Below are positions 1 to 7,801 of a stretch of DNA of 64,000 nt, in pieces (the stretch's first letter is position 1; the number at the start of each line of letters is the position of its first letter). The notes under the pieces were generated by a model, which worked only from the letters and a program-made list of their open reading frames with translations, did no database searches and was not told where the DNA came from. The stretch comes from Alphaproteobacteria bacterium (GTDB lineage Bacteria; Pseudomonadota; Alphaproteobacteria; UBA8366; Aestuariispiraceae): the NCBI GenBank assembly GCA_030065235.1, contig JASJDC010000002.1:62001-126000 (forward strand). Reading direction: 5' to 3'. The position numbers were made by a program, and so were the translations under genes.

Positions 1-206
1 CCTCGGCGCGCCCATATCAAGCTCGGCCGTCATAGGATGCTGTCAAAGGATAGGGCTAGGCCGTTTGGTCGCATTCCTGTTACGGTTACGTCGTTAGACA
101 TTATCGAGCGTGAAGTCGAGCGTCCATTCGCGCCGTCCCCGGTCGGGAGCTTGGGCCGACCGTAGGGCGGCGCGACGCGGTGAGAGCAATGCGAAGGAGC
201 TGGTAA
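1..206. other. left-edge non-coding stretch
   Basis: I see no convincing gene here. Reading frames through it are antisense shadows of the lipoprotein gene that follows. The only functional element I can support is the AAGGAG ribosome binding site at 194-199, seven bases before the ATG at 207. Confidence 0.5.
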
Positions 207-593
207 ATGTCGGCCTGGGTTAGGATGGTTTTCGTCTCCGGCATGATCGCCGCAATCGGCGCCTGCGCCCCGGCCTCGCCGCCGCCGCCCCTCGATCCGT
301 CGGTCTCAGCGACGGATCTGCAAGGCGCGCAATTGAACGGCAAGGCCAATTGTCTGGACCAAGGCGCCGGCGTGGTCGCGGGCTTGGGTCTGGATCTCGC
401 CAATGTCAGGAGCGTGAATGGCGTGGAGCAAGTGGTCGGCCATGGCGACAATAAGGCTGTCAGAGGCCTCGACCTTTGGTTCCGGTTTCGGGATCGCGAG
501 GGCGCGGTGGTCGTCAACCTGGACACGCAATGCCGCCCCTTCAGCTACTACACGCGCGGCGGCTTGACGGTGGCGGCGCCGACCGCGTCTTAG
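207..593 (+). CDS. small lipoprotein, copy 1 of a tandem pair
   Basis: 128 residues. A hydrophobic leader ends in a lipobox-like IGAC with Cys20, so the protein is probably lipidated and envelope-attached. The mature part starts Pro-rich and carries LDPSVSA, NCLDQG, DLWFRFRDR and CRPFSYYTRG. It shares these blocks with the next gene (695-1069), so the two form a tandem duplication. Apart from the lipobox Cys there are two cysteines, one in NCLDQG and one before RPFSYYTRG, and both are conserved in the paralogue; a disulfide is plausible. The start is well supported by AAGGAG at 194-199. I do not recognise the family and no function can be inferred. Confidence 0.75.
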   Translation: MSAWVRMVFVSGMIAAIGACAPASPPPPLDPSVSATDLQGAQLNGKANCLDQGAGVVAGLGLDLANVRSVNGVEQVVGHGDNKAVRGLDLWFRFRDREGAVVVNLDTQCRPFSYYTRGGLTVAAPTAS

Positions 594-694
594 CGTCGCG
601 AGAGTGCGACGGCGGGCGACTCGCCGAGAACGGATTGACCCCGTTCTGAACTGTTCACGGATCATCAATGAGATGACCGAACTGGGAGATGACG

Positions 695-1069
695 ATGTTC
701 AGGAAGCTGATTGTTGGTTTCGCCGCTGTGATCGCGATTGCCGGTTGCGCTGGGACGCGTCCGCCGATCGACCCGTCTGTGTCGGCTGCGGATGTCGGCG
801 GCGCTGAGAAAAGCGGCCGAATCAATTGCCTGGACCAGGGCGTCGGCGTCCTCGCCGGCCTTGGGTTTGATCCCGCCGATGTCATCAGCATTGACGGCAT
901 CGTGCAGACCTACGAGTCCCGCGGCGACCGAAAGCCGAAAGGCTATGACTTATGGTTCCGGTTTCGCGACAGGCCCGGCGCGCTCGTCGTGAATCATAAC
1001 CTGATTTGCGACCCGTTCAGCTACTACACACGCGGCGAGTTGACGGTCCCGAACCCCCCTGCGGCGTGA
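695..1069 (+). CDS. small lipoprotein, copy 2 of a tandem pair
   Basis: About 124 residues. The N-terminus is MFRKLIVG followed by a hydrophobic run and IAGC, a good lipobox. The body repeats the blocks of the preceding gene: IDPSVSA, NCLDQG, DLWFRFRDR and CDPFSYYTRG. The ATG at 695 is preferred over the one at 689 because GGGAG at 684-688 touches the earlier ATG but sits six bases from the later one. The copies diverge most between the NCLDQG and DLWFRFRDR blocks, where copy 2 has a charged segment (ESRGDRKPKG). No known domain is recognised. It is probably an outer-membrane or periplasmic-face lipoprotein. Confidence 0.75.
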   Translation: MFRKLIVGFAAVIAIAGCAGTRPPIDPSVSAADVGGAEKSGRINCLDQGVGVLAGLGFDPADVISIDGIVQTYESRGDRKPKGYDLWFRFRDRPGALVVNHNLICDPFSYYTRGELTVPNPPAA

Positions 1070-1115
1070 TGCGTTGCGTGCTTGGCGCCACGCATTCGTC
1101 GGGGCCTGAAAGCCG

Positions 1116-1820
1116 TTAGGATGCGCTTAAGAGCAGGTCTTTGGCCTGGTTGATCTTTGCGGCCAGATAATCCGACCCGCCGGCGTCCGGGTGCGCGTGT
1201 TTCATCAGCCGCCGATGGGCGTCACGGATCGCAGCGGCGTCGGCCCCCTCTTCGAGCCCCAGGATTTGCAGCGCTTCTTCGCGGGTCATCGCGCCGCCGC
1301 CGTCGCTTTTCGGCCGGTCATCGCCCCGGTCGGCCGCGTCCCGCCAATCGGGATGCTCGCGGTCAAGGAAGGTCTCCAGCAGCGGAACCGATTTCGGATC
1401 GCGCCCTTCCGCTTCAGCGAGCAGGTTGAGCAGATCGGCCAGCGGCAGGCTTGAAAGAGGCAGGCCTTTGAAGCGGCCGACCAGGACCTCGCCCTCCATC
1501 CGCCCGGTATCGTGATCCAGCGTCATGGCCAGCATCTCGGTGCGGATGTCCGACCGGGCGCCGGGGCTCGGCCCGCGCATGCTGTTGATGATCGTCTTGA
1601 AATTATTGAAGCGCGAGATGAAGGGCAGGGCGCCGGCCAGCACCATCCAGATCAGCCCCCAACGCCCGGTCGCCACCACGAACAGGCCGATTAAGAGGGC
1701 GATCGTCAGAATCACCCATTTCGCCGACCCAAGGATCGCCTTCGGATTGGCGCTCGCGGCCCATTGCAGGATCGCGTAGAGCAGGATCAGAAATCCAAAC
1801 CCGAACAGAAGATAGGTCAT
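1116..1820 (-). CDS. membrane-anchored J-domain protein, Tim14/Pam18-like (TimB type)
   Basis: 234 residues. Two hydrophobic segments lie at about residues 1-20 and 33-62. A cytoplasmic linker follows, then a C-terminal J domain over roughly the last 55 residues with the HPD motif. The J domain reads [10 protein letters not shown], then [16 protein letters not shown] and [11 protein letters not shown]. This is very close to mitochondrial Tim14/Pam18 (DNAJC19), which also puts a short J domain after a membrane anchor. From memory, a protein of this kind in Caulobacter was called TimB and discussed as an ancestor of the import-motor J protein. Its role is expected to be recruiting DnaK at the inner membrane. 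It lies 34 bases downstream of a VWA gene on the same strand, so the two are probably one operon. Confidence 0.85.
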   Translation of the reverse strand: MTYLLFGFGFLILLYAILQWAASANPKAILGSAKWVILTIALLIGLFVVATGRWGLIWMVLAGALPFISRFNNFKTIINSMRGPSPGARSDIRTEMLAMTLDHDTGRMEGEVLVGRFKGLPLSSLPLADLLNLLAEAEGRDPKSVPLLETFLDREHPDWRDAADRGDDRPKSDGGGAMTREEALQILGLEEGADAAAIRDAHRRLMKHAHPDAGGSDYLAAKINQAKDLLLSAS

Positions 1821-1854
1821 GGAAGAAACGAGGGCCTTTTTCTAAACGCGACTC

Positions 1855-2592
1855 TTATCGGCGGGCCATCTGGTCGGTCAATTGAAGCACCTTGCCGCCG
1901 GTTTTCTCGCCATAGGCCAACATGGCGCGTCGCCCGCCCGCCGCATAGACCGCGACAGCCGAAAGCAACTCCTTCAATTGCCGCGCGCTGCCGGCGTCGA
2001 ACGGGCAGTAGGCGCCGCCGGAAAGCCTTGCGATCTCCTTGAAGGCGCGCGCCGCCAGCGGGTCGCGGCCTTCATGGAACATGAAGGCCGGCACGCCCAC
2101 CAGCCCCATCTCGCCGGCGGTATGGCAGACCTTGTCGATGTCTTCTTCGAAACAGTCGCCGACAAAGACCAGGGCGCCGATCTTGTGTTTCTCGGCCTCG
2201 GCCTTGGCGTGGTTCAGGATGCGGCCGATCTGGGTCCGGCCCGCGCGGCAGCGCACGCTGGTCATCAGCCGCGCCAGCGCCATCGCATCCGCCGCCCATT
2301 TCGAGGCTTTGCACTCGCCGAAACCGCGATAGAAGATCAGTTGGATATCAAGCCCGCCCAGGGCCGCCGTGGCCGAGAACATTTCGCCCTGAATCTGGCA
2401 GGCCTGATCCCACATCGGCTCGCGGCTGGCGGTGGCGTCCATGCCGAAAATCAGGCGCCCGCGTGCGTCTGTGTTCGCGCGCTTTGCAGGCGCGCGCTTG
2501 ACCTGTTCCAGGAAGGCGGCGACGTCGGCGTCGCTGGCCGATCGGACAGGGGCGCTGTCGCCGGTCTTGGCGGGTTCTTTCGATCGGCTCAT
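1855..2592 (-). CDS. VWA (von Willebrand factor A) domain protein
   Basis: 245 residues. There is no signal peptide, so it is probably cytoplasmic. After a polar N-terminal tail of about 45 residues the chain enters a VWA-type Rossmann fold. A MIDAS-like metal site is seen as D52-A-T54-A-S56 in FGMDATAS, followed by WDQACQIQGEMF. A later strand, GALVFVGDCFEED, fits the position of the second acidic loop. This looks like the alphaproteobacterial VWA family that usually carries no other domain. The J-domain gene follows 34 bases downstream, suggesting a shared job in chaperone or complex assembly, but that is inference. Confidence 0.8.
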   Translation of the reverse strand: MSRSKEPAKTGDSAPVRSASDADVAAFLEQVKRAPAKRANTDARGRLIFGMDATASREPMWDQACQIQGEMFSATAALGGLDIQLIFYRGFGECKASKWAADAMALARLMTSVRCRAGRTQIGRILNHAKAEAEKHKIGALVFVGDCFEEDIDKVCHTAGEMGLVGVPAFMFHEGRDPLAARAFKEIARLSGGAYCPFDAGSARQLKELLSAVAVYAAGGRRAMLAYGEKTGGKVLQLTDQMARR

Positions 2593-2751
2593 GACGCGAA
2601 TATAGGCGTTTTGCGCGGAAATGCGATTCGTCCCGGCGCCGCACCGACCCGGTGAAGGACCCTATCCGACCGCCGACCGAGAACGCGCAGTCCGTTTGGG
2701 CGCGAGACTCGGCTTAGGAAAGACGAAAAACAATTTAAGATTTTATAAGCA

Positions 2752-2767
2752 TTAACCCGATGTAAAC
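2752..2767 (+). promoter_or_regulatory. possible CtrA binding box upstream of cheZ
   Basis: The sequence reads TTAA-N7-TAAAC. It differs at one base from the alphaproteobacterial CtrA consensus TTAA-N7-TTAAC. It lies in an unusually AT-rich island (about 2730-2790) roughly 100 bases before the CheZ start. CtrA commonly controls motility and chemotaxis genes in this class. Functional binding is inference. Confidence 0.4.
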
Positions 2768-2863
2768 CATTTAGCGGTACTTTATTAACGAGGTCCGCGT
2801 GCGCTCTATGGCCGCCGGGTCCGCCGAGCTAAGAGTCCGACCACCGCGGAGACGGGAGCCGCC

Positions 2864-3616
2864 ATGACCTTTTCACTCGATGCAGCATCGCGCGCCGCGC
2901 CTCGCAAGGAGTTCCGGGCGGAGCGCAGCATAACCCCAGGCCGCCGCGCGCCCCGGGCGGCCGAGCCCGACGCGTTGGATGGTTTGGACGCGACCAGTCA
3001 GATGCTGCTGGTCCGTATCGAAGATCTGCATCAGAAAATCGATTCGATGGCCGAAAACCGAGGTCAGATCGGATCCGAGGCGATCGGCGAGGACGATACG
3101 GTGCGGCTCGAGATCGCCCGGCTGGTCAAGGAGATCGGCAGGACCAAGGCCGAATTGGCCTCGCTGCGCCATCCGATGGCGGATGAAGAGAACGACAAGA
3201 TCTCGAACGCGACAAATGAGTTGGACGCGATTGTCGAAGCGACGGAGCACGCAACTCACGCCATCCTGCGGAATGGCGAGGAGATCGCCGATCTGCTCGC
3301 TCGTTTCCGCGCGGATTCGGAGATCGATGACGAACACCGCATCGTGCTGGATCAGATCGAGGCGAAACTGATCGGCATCATGGAGTCCTGCAACTTCCAA
3401 GACATCACGGGTCAGCGCATCACGAAAGTCGTCAATACGATGAAATTCATCGAAGAGCGGGTCAAAGCGATGATCGAGGTCTGGGGCGTCGACTCCTTCG
3501 CCCATCTGCCGATCCCGGAAGACGATTTCGTCGACGAGGACGCCAAACTGCTGGCGGGTCCGCAGTTGGAGGATCAAGGGCTGACCCAGGACGATATCGA
3601 CGCTATGTTCGATTGA
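2864..3616 (+). CDS. cheZ: CheZ-family protein phosphatase (chemotaxis)
   Basis: 250 residues. It is predicted to dephosphorylate CheY-P and end the flagellar switching signal. The catalytic block is ESCNFQDITGQRITKV at about residues 174-189; D180 and Q184 match E. coli CheZ Asp143 and Gln147. Flanking helices (about 80-205) form the long four-helix bundle expected for the dimer. The last residues, LTQDDIDAMFD, resemble the CheZ tail helix that binds CheY. The first 40 residues are basic and look disordered. The gene stands alone: neighbours are not chemotaxis genes, so its partners lie elsewhere. An AT-rich upstream region holds a possible CtrA box. Confidence 0.9.
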   Translation: MTFSLDAASRAAPRKEFRAERSITPGRRAPRAAEPDALDGLDATSQMLLVRIEDLHQKIDSMAENRGQIGSEAIGEDDTVRLEIARLVKEIGRTKAELASLRHPMADEENDKISNATNELDAIVEATEHATHAILRNGEEIADLLARFRADSEIDDEHRIVLDQIEAKLIGIMESCNFQDITGQRITKVVNTMKFIEERVKAMIEVWGVDSFAHLPIPEDDFVDEDAKLLAGPQLEDQGLTQDDIDAMFD

Positions 3617-4024
3617 CAGCCGGACCGCGCCTGTCGTCCACGCGCGGAACGTCTCTTGGTTTGCAAGGCGGGAAAGGTGCGATGACGCGCCATCGGCGTC
3701 GGTGAGAGCGTATCGCCTGATCGGGGCGACTTCCCATAGCTTGAACGACGCTGATTGCCCCTCGCTTAGTATCCGCTTCGCCGCTGGAACCGGACATTGC
3801 TCTCCCCGATCGGATCGCCTCAAGATTGACCCGAAGCCGTCATTCGACGCCGTTGGCGAAAAATGGCGCTCAGCGGACGAAGCGCCAAATCGCTGCGACT
3901 GGGCTGAGGTCCGCTTTCGGAAAACCCCAGCTAAGTAAATGGTGGCGGGGGCGTGGCGGAAATTCTGTGAGTTAAAAGGAAGCTGGCCCACCTCAAGACT
4001 GCAGTCTTGCCGGAGATCAGGTCT
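3617..4024. other. 408-base gap between convergent genes
   Basis: I find no gene with credible composition or a ribosome site; short frames here lack family resemblance. The notable element is a perfect 16-base palindrome at 3994-4009 just beyond the TetR stop codon. Confidence 0.5.
3994..4009. repeat. perfect 16-base palindrome
   Basis: CAAGACTG is followed directly by its reverse complement CAGTCTTG with no loop. It lies 15 bases beyond the stop codon of the TetR gene. With no spacer it is a poor RNA hairpin; a protein binding site is more likely. Function unknown. Confidence 0.6.
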
Positions 4025-4624
4025 TCAGCTTTCCAGCAGGGCTTCCAGTCCGCGCCGGAGGAACTGATAGGCAGTTTGCCCATCGTCTGTCGACACGCAA
4101 ATTTGTCTCTCGATCTGCAATACACTCATGCCATGTATCAGCGCCCAGATGGAGTTGATCAGGTAGTCGAAATGCGCGTCCGTCATACTTGGATCCGTAT
4201 CCCGGATGCTGCGTACCAGGTGATTGTATGCGGCGCTGGCCTCGGATGCGAACTCATCCGTGCGGACGTCCAAGGCGCTCCTGTTGAACATGAGGCGGAA
4301 GATCACCGGCGACCGGTCGGCAAATGCGAGATAGGCATCGCCCATCTTGTAGAGCGCTTCGCTTGGATGCGTCCCGTAGTTGGCCTTAACACGTTCCAAG
4401 TCCGCTGAGAGTTCTCGGTATCCGTCTGCGGCGCAGGCCGCAAGCACGTGGCTCCATGTCGGGAAGTGATGTTGTGGAGCGCTGTGCGACACACCGGCAG
4501 CCCGCGCAAGGCCCCGGAAAGAGGGGCGCGCTTCCGCCTCGATCATCTTTCGGCCGATACGCACCAATTCGGGGCGCAAATCTCCATGATGATATCGCTG
4601 GGCTTTTTTTGCGACGCTGTCCAT
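4025..4624 (-). CDS. TetR-family transcriptional regulator (WHG-type C-terminal domain)
   Basis: 199 residues. The N-terminus (YHHGDLRPELV) and the helix-turn-helix at about residues 36-60 (GLARAAGVSHSAPQHHF) are typical of TetR repressors. The C-terminal ligand domain includes AYLAFADRSPVIFRLMF, the pattern of the WHG group. It is divergent from a secreted protein gene (start 4711). The region between them holds three copies of a TGAC(A/T)AGAT half-site over a sigma-70 type promoter, so it likely represses that gene and perhaps itself. The inducer cannot be told from sequence. Confidence 0.88.
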   Translation of the reverse strand: MDSVAKKAQRYHHGDLRPELVRIGRKMIEAEARPSFRGLARAAGVSHSAPQHHFPTWSHVLAACAADGYRELSADLERVKANYGTHPSEALYKMGDAYLAFADRSPVIFRLMFNRSALDVRTDEFASEASAAYNHLVRSIRDTDPSMTDAHFDYLINSIWALIHGMSVLQIERQICVSTDDGQTAYQFLRRGLEALLES

Positions 4625-4652
4625 CGCACCTCAATGCGCAATAATCCGGCCA

Positions 4653-4699
4653 TTGACAAGATCGAGATATCGACCTATCTAGTCAATGACAAGATTGAG
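4653..4699 (+). promoter_or_regulatory. promoter with TetR operator-like half-sites
   Basis: A -35 box TTGACA (4653-4658) and -10 box TATCTA (4676-4681) are separated by 17 bases and point toward the gene at 4711. Over them lie TGACAAGATCG (4654-4664) and, inverted, CTATCTAGTCA (4675-4685), an imperfect palindrome. A third direct copy, TGACAAGATTG, lies at 4687-4697. The layout fits a repressor that blocks polymerase. The binding protein is inferred to be the divergent TetR. Confidence 0.6.
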
Positions 4700-4710
4700 G
4701 GAGATCGACT

Positions 4711-5295
4711 ATGTATCACACAGCGTTCGCCGCGCTTGGGGCGTTGGCTTTGACGGTGAGTTCCGCCTCGGCGGAAACAACGGCACAGAACATGATCGGC
4801 GCTTGGCAGTCCGAGCTTGCGGAACAACAGGCGCCGGACGGCAGCGCATCGGCCTATATTCGGTTTAGGATGACGCTCGATGGCAACGTGCAGACGTTGA
4901 GCACCGAAGCCTTCGCCGACCCCGAGGGCCAGCAGCCGCTGTTTACCTATGCGTCGGTGGGGCCTTATACGATCCTTGGTAATCATGAACCAGTGAGCGG
5001 CGCGCTGGCGGTGGATTTTGTGAACGACGTGTCGGAGCTAACGATATTCGTGGATGCGCCAGACTTATGGCGCGCCATCAACATGCAAGACTGCCCACTC
5101 GAAATCGGCCAGGCGGTGGAGATCACTGACTGCGTCTCAGGCCCGCCCTTTTTGGTGACAGATTGCGTCGACATGGACTTCGTCCTCGTCGACATGGATG
5201 GCGACCGGCTTCGCTTGGGCGATCAAACGGTCAACCGATGCGAAACACGCCCCACCGCTCCATCGGAACTTCCGTTCTTTCGCGTTGAGGACTAG
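4711..5295 (+). CDS. secreted protein of unknown function, TetR-linked
   Basis: 194 residues. A signal peptide ends near ASA (about residue 21), giving a periplasmic or exported protein. The mature part begins AQNMIGAWQSEL, followed by strands such as YIRFRMTLDGNVQTLS. This beta-rich, single-domain pattern recalls lipocalin-like or calycin folds (GxW near the start), but that is only a resemblance. Four cysteines in the C-terminal half (MQDCP, ITDCV, VTDCVD, NRCET) could form two disulfides. GAGGGAG at 4697-4703 is a good ribosome site. It is probably induced when the divergent TetR releases DNA. Confidence 0.7.
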   Translation: MYHTAFAALGALALTVSSASAETTAQNMIGAWQSELAEQQAPDGSASAYIRFRMTLDGNVQTLSTEAFADPEGQQPLFTYASVGPYTILGNHEPVSGALAVDFVNDVSELTIFVDAPDLWRAINMQDCPLEIGQAVEITDCVSGPPFLVTDCVDMDFVLVDMDGDRLRLGDQTVNRCETRPTAPSELPFFRVED

Positions 5296-5459
5296 GGTGA
5301 AGCTGGGACAAAGCGGTCGTCTATACAGCACACAGCATTGGCGACTGAGGGCTCGAAGCAGACTGTTGCTGCGCAACCAACCGATGACGCCTATGTCGGT
5401 TTGCCGGCAGTGTCGGATCGAGAGCCAAAGGACGACACCACCGTTCGTGGGCGAACGGC

Positions 5460-6290
5460 CTAGACTTCAGCGCCCTTTAGACCCAGCGCGGTGAGGAGGT
5501 CGCGTAACTCTTGGCGCGCCGCGACATGGGATAAGTTCAGTTTGACCCCGGCTTCCGCGCCGCGCAAATCCAACAGCGTCAGCCCATCGAGGAACAACTC
5601 GCGGAAAATCACGCGTTCCGAAAAGCCCGGGGCGATTCGAAACCGGATACGGGCCGAGAGCTCGTCCAGCGCCCGATCCATGGCTCGGCGATTCTTCGAT
5701 TCCAACTGGCTCATTCGGTTTCGGATCACGACCCAGTCGAAGGTTCGGTTCGAGCCCGATTTCCGCGCTTTTGCGATTTTCTGTTTGAAAACGGTCTCGG
5801 CGTAGAGGCTCGGTCGGCGCACCTTGTACGTCGTCGGATCGACTACCGCCAGCACATCCAAATCGATGAAACTGTCATTGATCGGCGTGATTAGCGTATC
5901 CGCCTCGGCCAGGGCCAATTTTCCCAGATGCGAGTCGCGTCCCGGCGTGTCGATGATCACGACATCCTGATCGGCCAGGCCCGATTGCGCCTGGTCGAAG
6001 GCGTCGCTTTCCTCCTGTTCCATGGCGACGCGAGTCCCCGCGAGGCTTTCGGGAACCGCGCGATGGGCCGGCATGGTCAGGTCGGCGCCGGTCCGAGCCG
6101 CAAAATCGCGCCGGTTCTGGACATAGCGGCTGAGCGTGCCCTGGCGCGCGTCGAGATCGATCACGCCGACCTTGAACCCGTTCGCCATGAAGCCGGCCGC
6201 GAGATGCATGGCGGTGGTCGATTTACCGGTCCCGCCCTTTTCGTTGCCGATGGTGATGATGTGCGGCGCGCGCGGCGCTTGCTCGCTCAT
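5460..6290 (-). CDS. mipZ: MipZ, ParA/MinD-family division-site regulator
   Basis: 276 residues. MipZ is an ATPase that forms a gradient from pole-bound ParB and inhibits FtsZ assembly, so placing the division plane in alphaproteobacteria lacking Min. Seen here: a deviant Walker A NEKGGTGKST at about residues 16-25, the switch I segment VIDLDARQGTLSRY, and Walker B VIIDTPGRDSHL. The insertion AHRAVPESL and the stretch KNRRAMDRALDELSARIRFR match the MipZ branch rather than ParA. It is a single-gene unit here, with a lipoprotein gene divergent 64 bases away. Confidence 0.93.
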   Translation of the reverse strand: MSEQAPRAPHIITIGNEKGGTGKSTTAMHLAAGFMANGFKVGVIDLDARQGTLSRYVQNRRDFAARTGADLTMPAHRAVPESLAGTRVAMEQEESDAFDQAQSGLADQDVVIIDTPGRDSHLGKLALAEADTLITPINDSFIDLDVLAVVDPTTYKVRRPSLYAETVFKQKIAKARKSGSNRTFDWVVIRNRMSQLESKNRRAMDRALDELSARIRFRIAPGFSERVIFRELFLDGLTLLDLRGAEAGVKLNLSHVAARQELRDLLTALGLKGAEV

Positions 6291-6354
6291 GCGTTTCTGT
6301 CTCCGGCGCCTTTTCTAGACCTCGGTCGCCGCCGTCGCTACCCTAGTCCCTGTG

Positions 6355-7017
6355 ATGACCGAGCGACACCTTTCCAGGCCGCTTCGCCGCCGGCTATTGC
6401 AGGCTGGGCGGTTTCTCGGGCTGTTTGTCATCGGACTCGCGGGCGGTTGCAACGAACTTGGTTGGAATCCGCTCGACCCGGCGTTCCAGGCCGAGCAGGA
6501 ACGTGAGGCTTTCGCCGAACTGGGCCCGCGCCCGCCGCGGGCGCGTCTCTCCATCAGTCTGGCCGTATTTGACGGCGGTTCTTCGGTCTACGAGGAGCGG
6601 CCGATCGTGGAAGAGGGTGTGTTGGAGCAACGGCGCGATTGGCGGGGCCCACCGGATTACCCGGCCGAGGCCGCCCTGGTCCTGCGCCGGCAGGTTGGCG
6701 CGCCTGAAAAGCCGTTGGTCTCCGCCGGCGACGCCGACCCGATGGACGCCCTGGCGCACTGGCCGAAATTCCAAGCCAGAACGCCGACGCCTCAGACGCT
6801 TTACGCCACCACCAATGCGCTCGGGCCGGCGCTCTGGCGGCGGTTCCTCGCGGGTCCGGAGATTTGCCTGGTGTTCCACCAGCGGTTCGCCGATGCGGCC
6901 GATCTGGTTCGGCGCAGTCTGTCCGGCTATTTCTGCGCGCCGCCCGGAGAAGCGCTGAGCGAGGGTCAGGCCGAGACCGTCCTGCAGTCGGTGCGCGTCT
7001 GGGAAGGCGACGCCTAG
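6355..7017 (+). CDS. predicted lipoprotein, unknown function
   Basis: About 220 residues. A basic N-region (SRPLRRRLLQAG) is followed by the hydrophobic FLGLFVIGLAGGC, a lipobox near residue 32. The start could be GTG 6352 or ATG 6355; ATG is preferred. The mature protein has no motif I recognise. It contains ALVLRRQVGAP, DALAHWPKFQARTPTPQTLYATTNALGPALWRRFL and two cysteines (EICLVF, GYFCAPP) that could pair. The pattern NALGPALWRRF is reminiscent of envelope proteins that bind small ligands, but no function is claimed. It precedes djlA by 55 bases. Confidence 0.6.
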   Translation: MTERHLSRPLRRRLLQAGRFLGLFVIGLAGGCNELGWNPLDPAFQAEQEREAFAELGPRPPRARLSISLAVFDGGSSVYEERPIVEEGVLEQRRDWRGPPDYPAEAALVLRRQVGAPEKPLVSAGDADPMDALAHWPKFQARTPTPQTLYATTNALGPALWRRFLAGPEICLVFHQRFADAADLVRRSLSGYFCAPPGEALSEGQAETVLQSVRVWEGDA

Positions 7018-7072
7018 CGCCGGCTGGCCTTGCGGGCTGGCCAGCCTGCGGCGGGTGCGGTAAACGGCCTGT

Positions 7073-7801
7073 ATGAGCATCTGGGGAAAGATTCTTGGCG
7101 GCGCGGCGGGGTTCGCCATGGGCGGTCCGCTGGGCGCGTTGATCGGCGCGGTGGGCGGGCATTTCGTCGACAAGATGGCGGGCGAGTCCGAAGGCGGCCG
7201 GGACGCCCAGAAATCCGTCGGCTTCACCATCGCGCTGATCGTGCTTGGCGCGAAAATGGCCAAGGCCGACGGACGCGTAACGCCGGACGAGATCTCCGCT
7301 TTCAAAGAGGTCTTCAAGATTCCGCCGGAAGAAATGAAGAATGTCGCCCGGATCTTCGATCAGGCGCGGCGCGATTCCTCCGGCTATGAGGTCTATGCAA
7401 GGCAGGTCGCGGGCATGTTCCGCAACAACCCGACGGTCCTGGAAGAACTGCTCTGGTGTCTGGCCTATATCGCCAAAGCCGACGGCACGATTCATCCGGG
7501 CGAGATGCAATATTTGCGCGGCGTATCCGCGATCTTCGGGTTCGATCAGGCGACCTTCGAGCGGGTTACGGCGATCCCGCTGTCCGGCGACCCCGAAGAC
7601 CCGTATGCGGTGATCGGCGTCAAGAAAGAGGACAGCGACGAGGCGATCAAAGCGGCGCATCGCAAGCTGGTCGTCGAGAATCACCCGGATAAGCTCGTCG
7701 CTCAGGGGCTGCCGGAGGAATTCATCGAGGTCGCCAACAAGAAACTGGCGGCGATCAACGCGGCTTACGACAAGATAAAGCGCGAACGGGGGCTCTCCTG
7801 A
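7073..7801 (+). CDS. djlA: DjlA-like co-chaperone (TerB-like + J domain)
   Basis: 242 residues. The N-terminus is Gly-rich and hydrophobic (GGAAGFAMGGPLGALIGAVGGHFV) and may contact the membrane. A TerB/DjlA all-helical domain with AKMAKADGRVTPDEI and IAKADGTIHPGEM occupies about residues 50-165; these are the two metal-binding-like acidic repeats of that domain. The C-terminal J domain (about 175-240) has HPDKL. DjlA proteins recruit DnaK at the inner membrane and modulate envelope stress in enterobacteria. Its stop overlaps the likely CTG start of the exporter gene, so translation may be coupled. Confidence 0.9.
   Translation: MSIWGKILGGAAGFAMGGPLGALIGAVGGHFVDKMAGESEGGRDAQKSVGFTIALIVLGAKMAKADGRVTPDEISAFKEVFKIPPEEMKNVARIFDQARRDSSGYEVYARQVAGMFRNNPTVLEELLWCLAYIAKADGTIHPGEMQYLRGVSAIFGFDQATFERVTAIPLSGDPEDPYAVIGVKKEDSDEAIKAAHRKLVVENHPDKLVAQGLPEEFIEVANKKLAAINAAYDKIKRERGLS

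Noticed and set aside
3702-3938. 78-residue frame in the cheZ-TetR gap
   Set aside because: No ribosome site, no family resemblance and non-coding composition.
2873-3991. 372-residue open frame antisense to cheZ
   Set aside because: Covers cheZ and non-coding DNA, with no recognisable domain.
5747-5757. GGTTCGAGCCC, like a tRNA T-loop
   Set aside because: It is inside the mipZ coding sequence without acceptor or anticodon arms around it.
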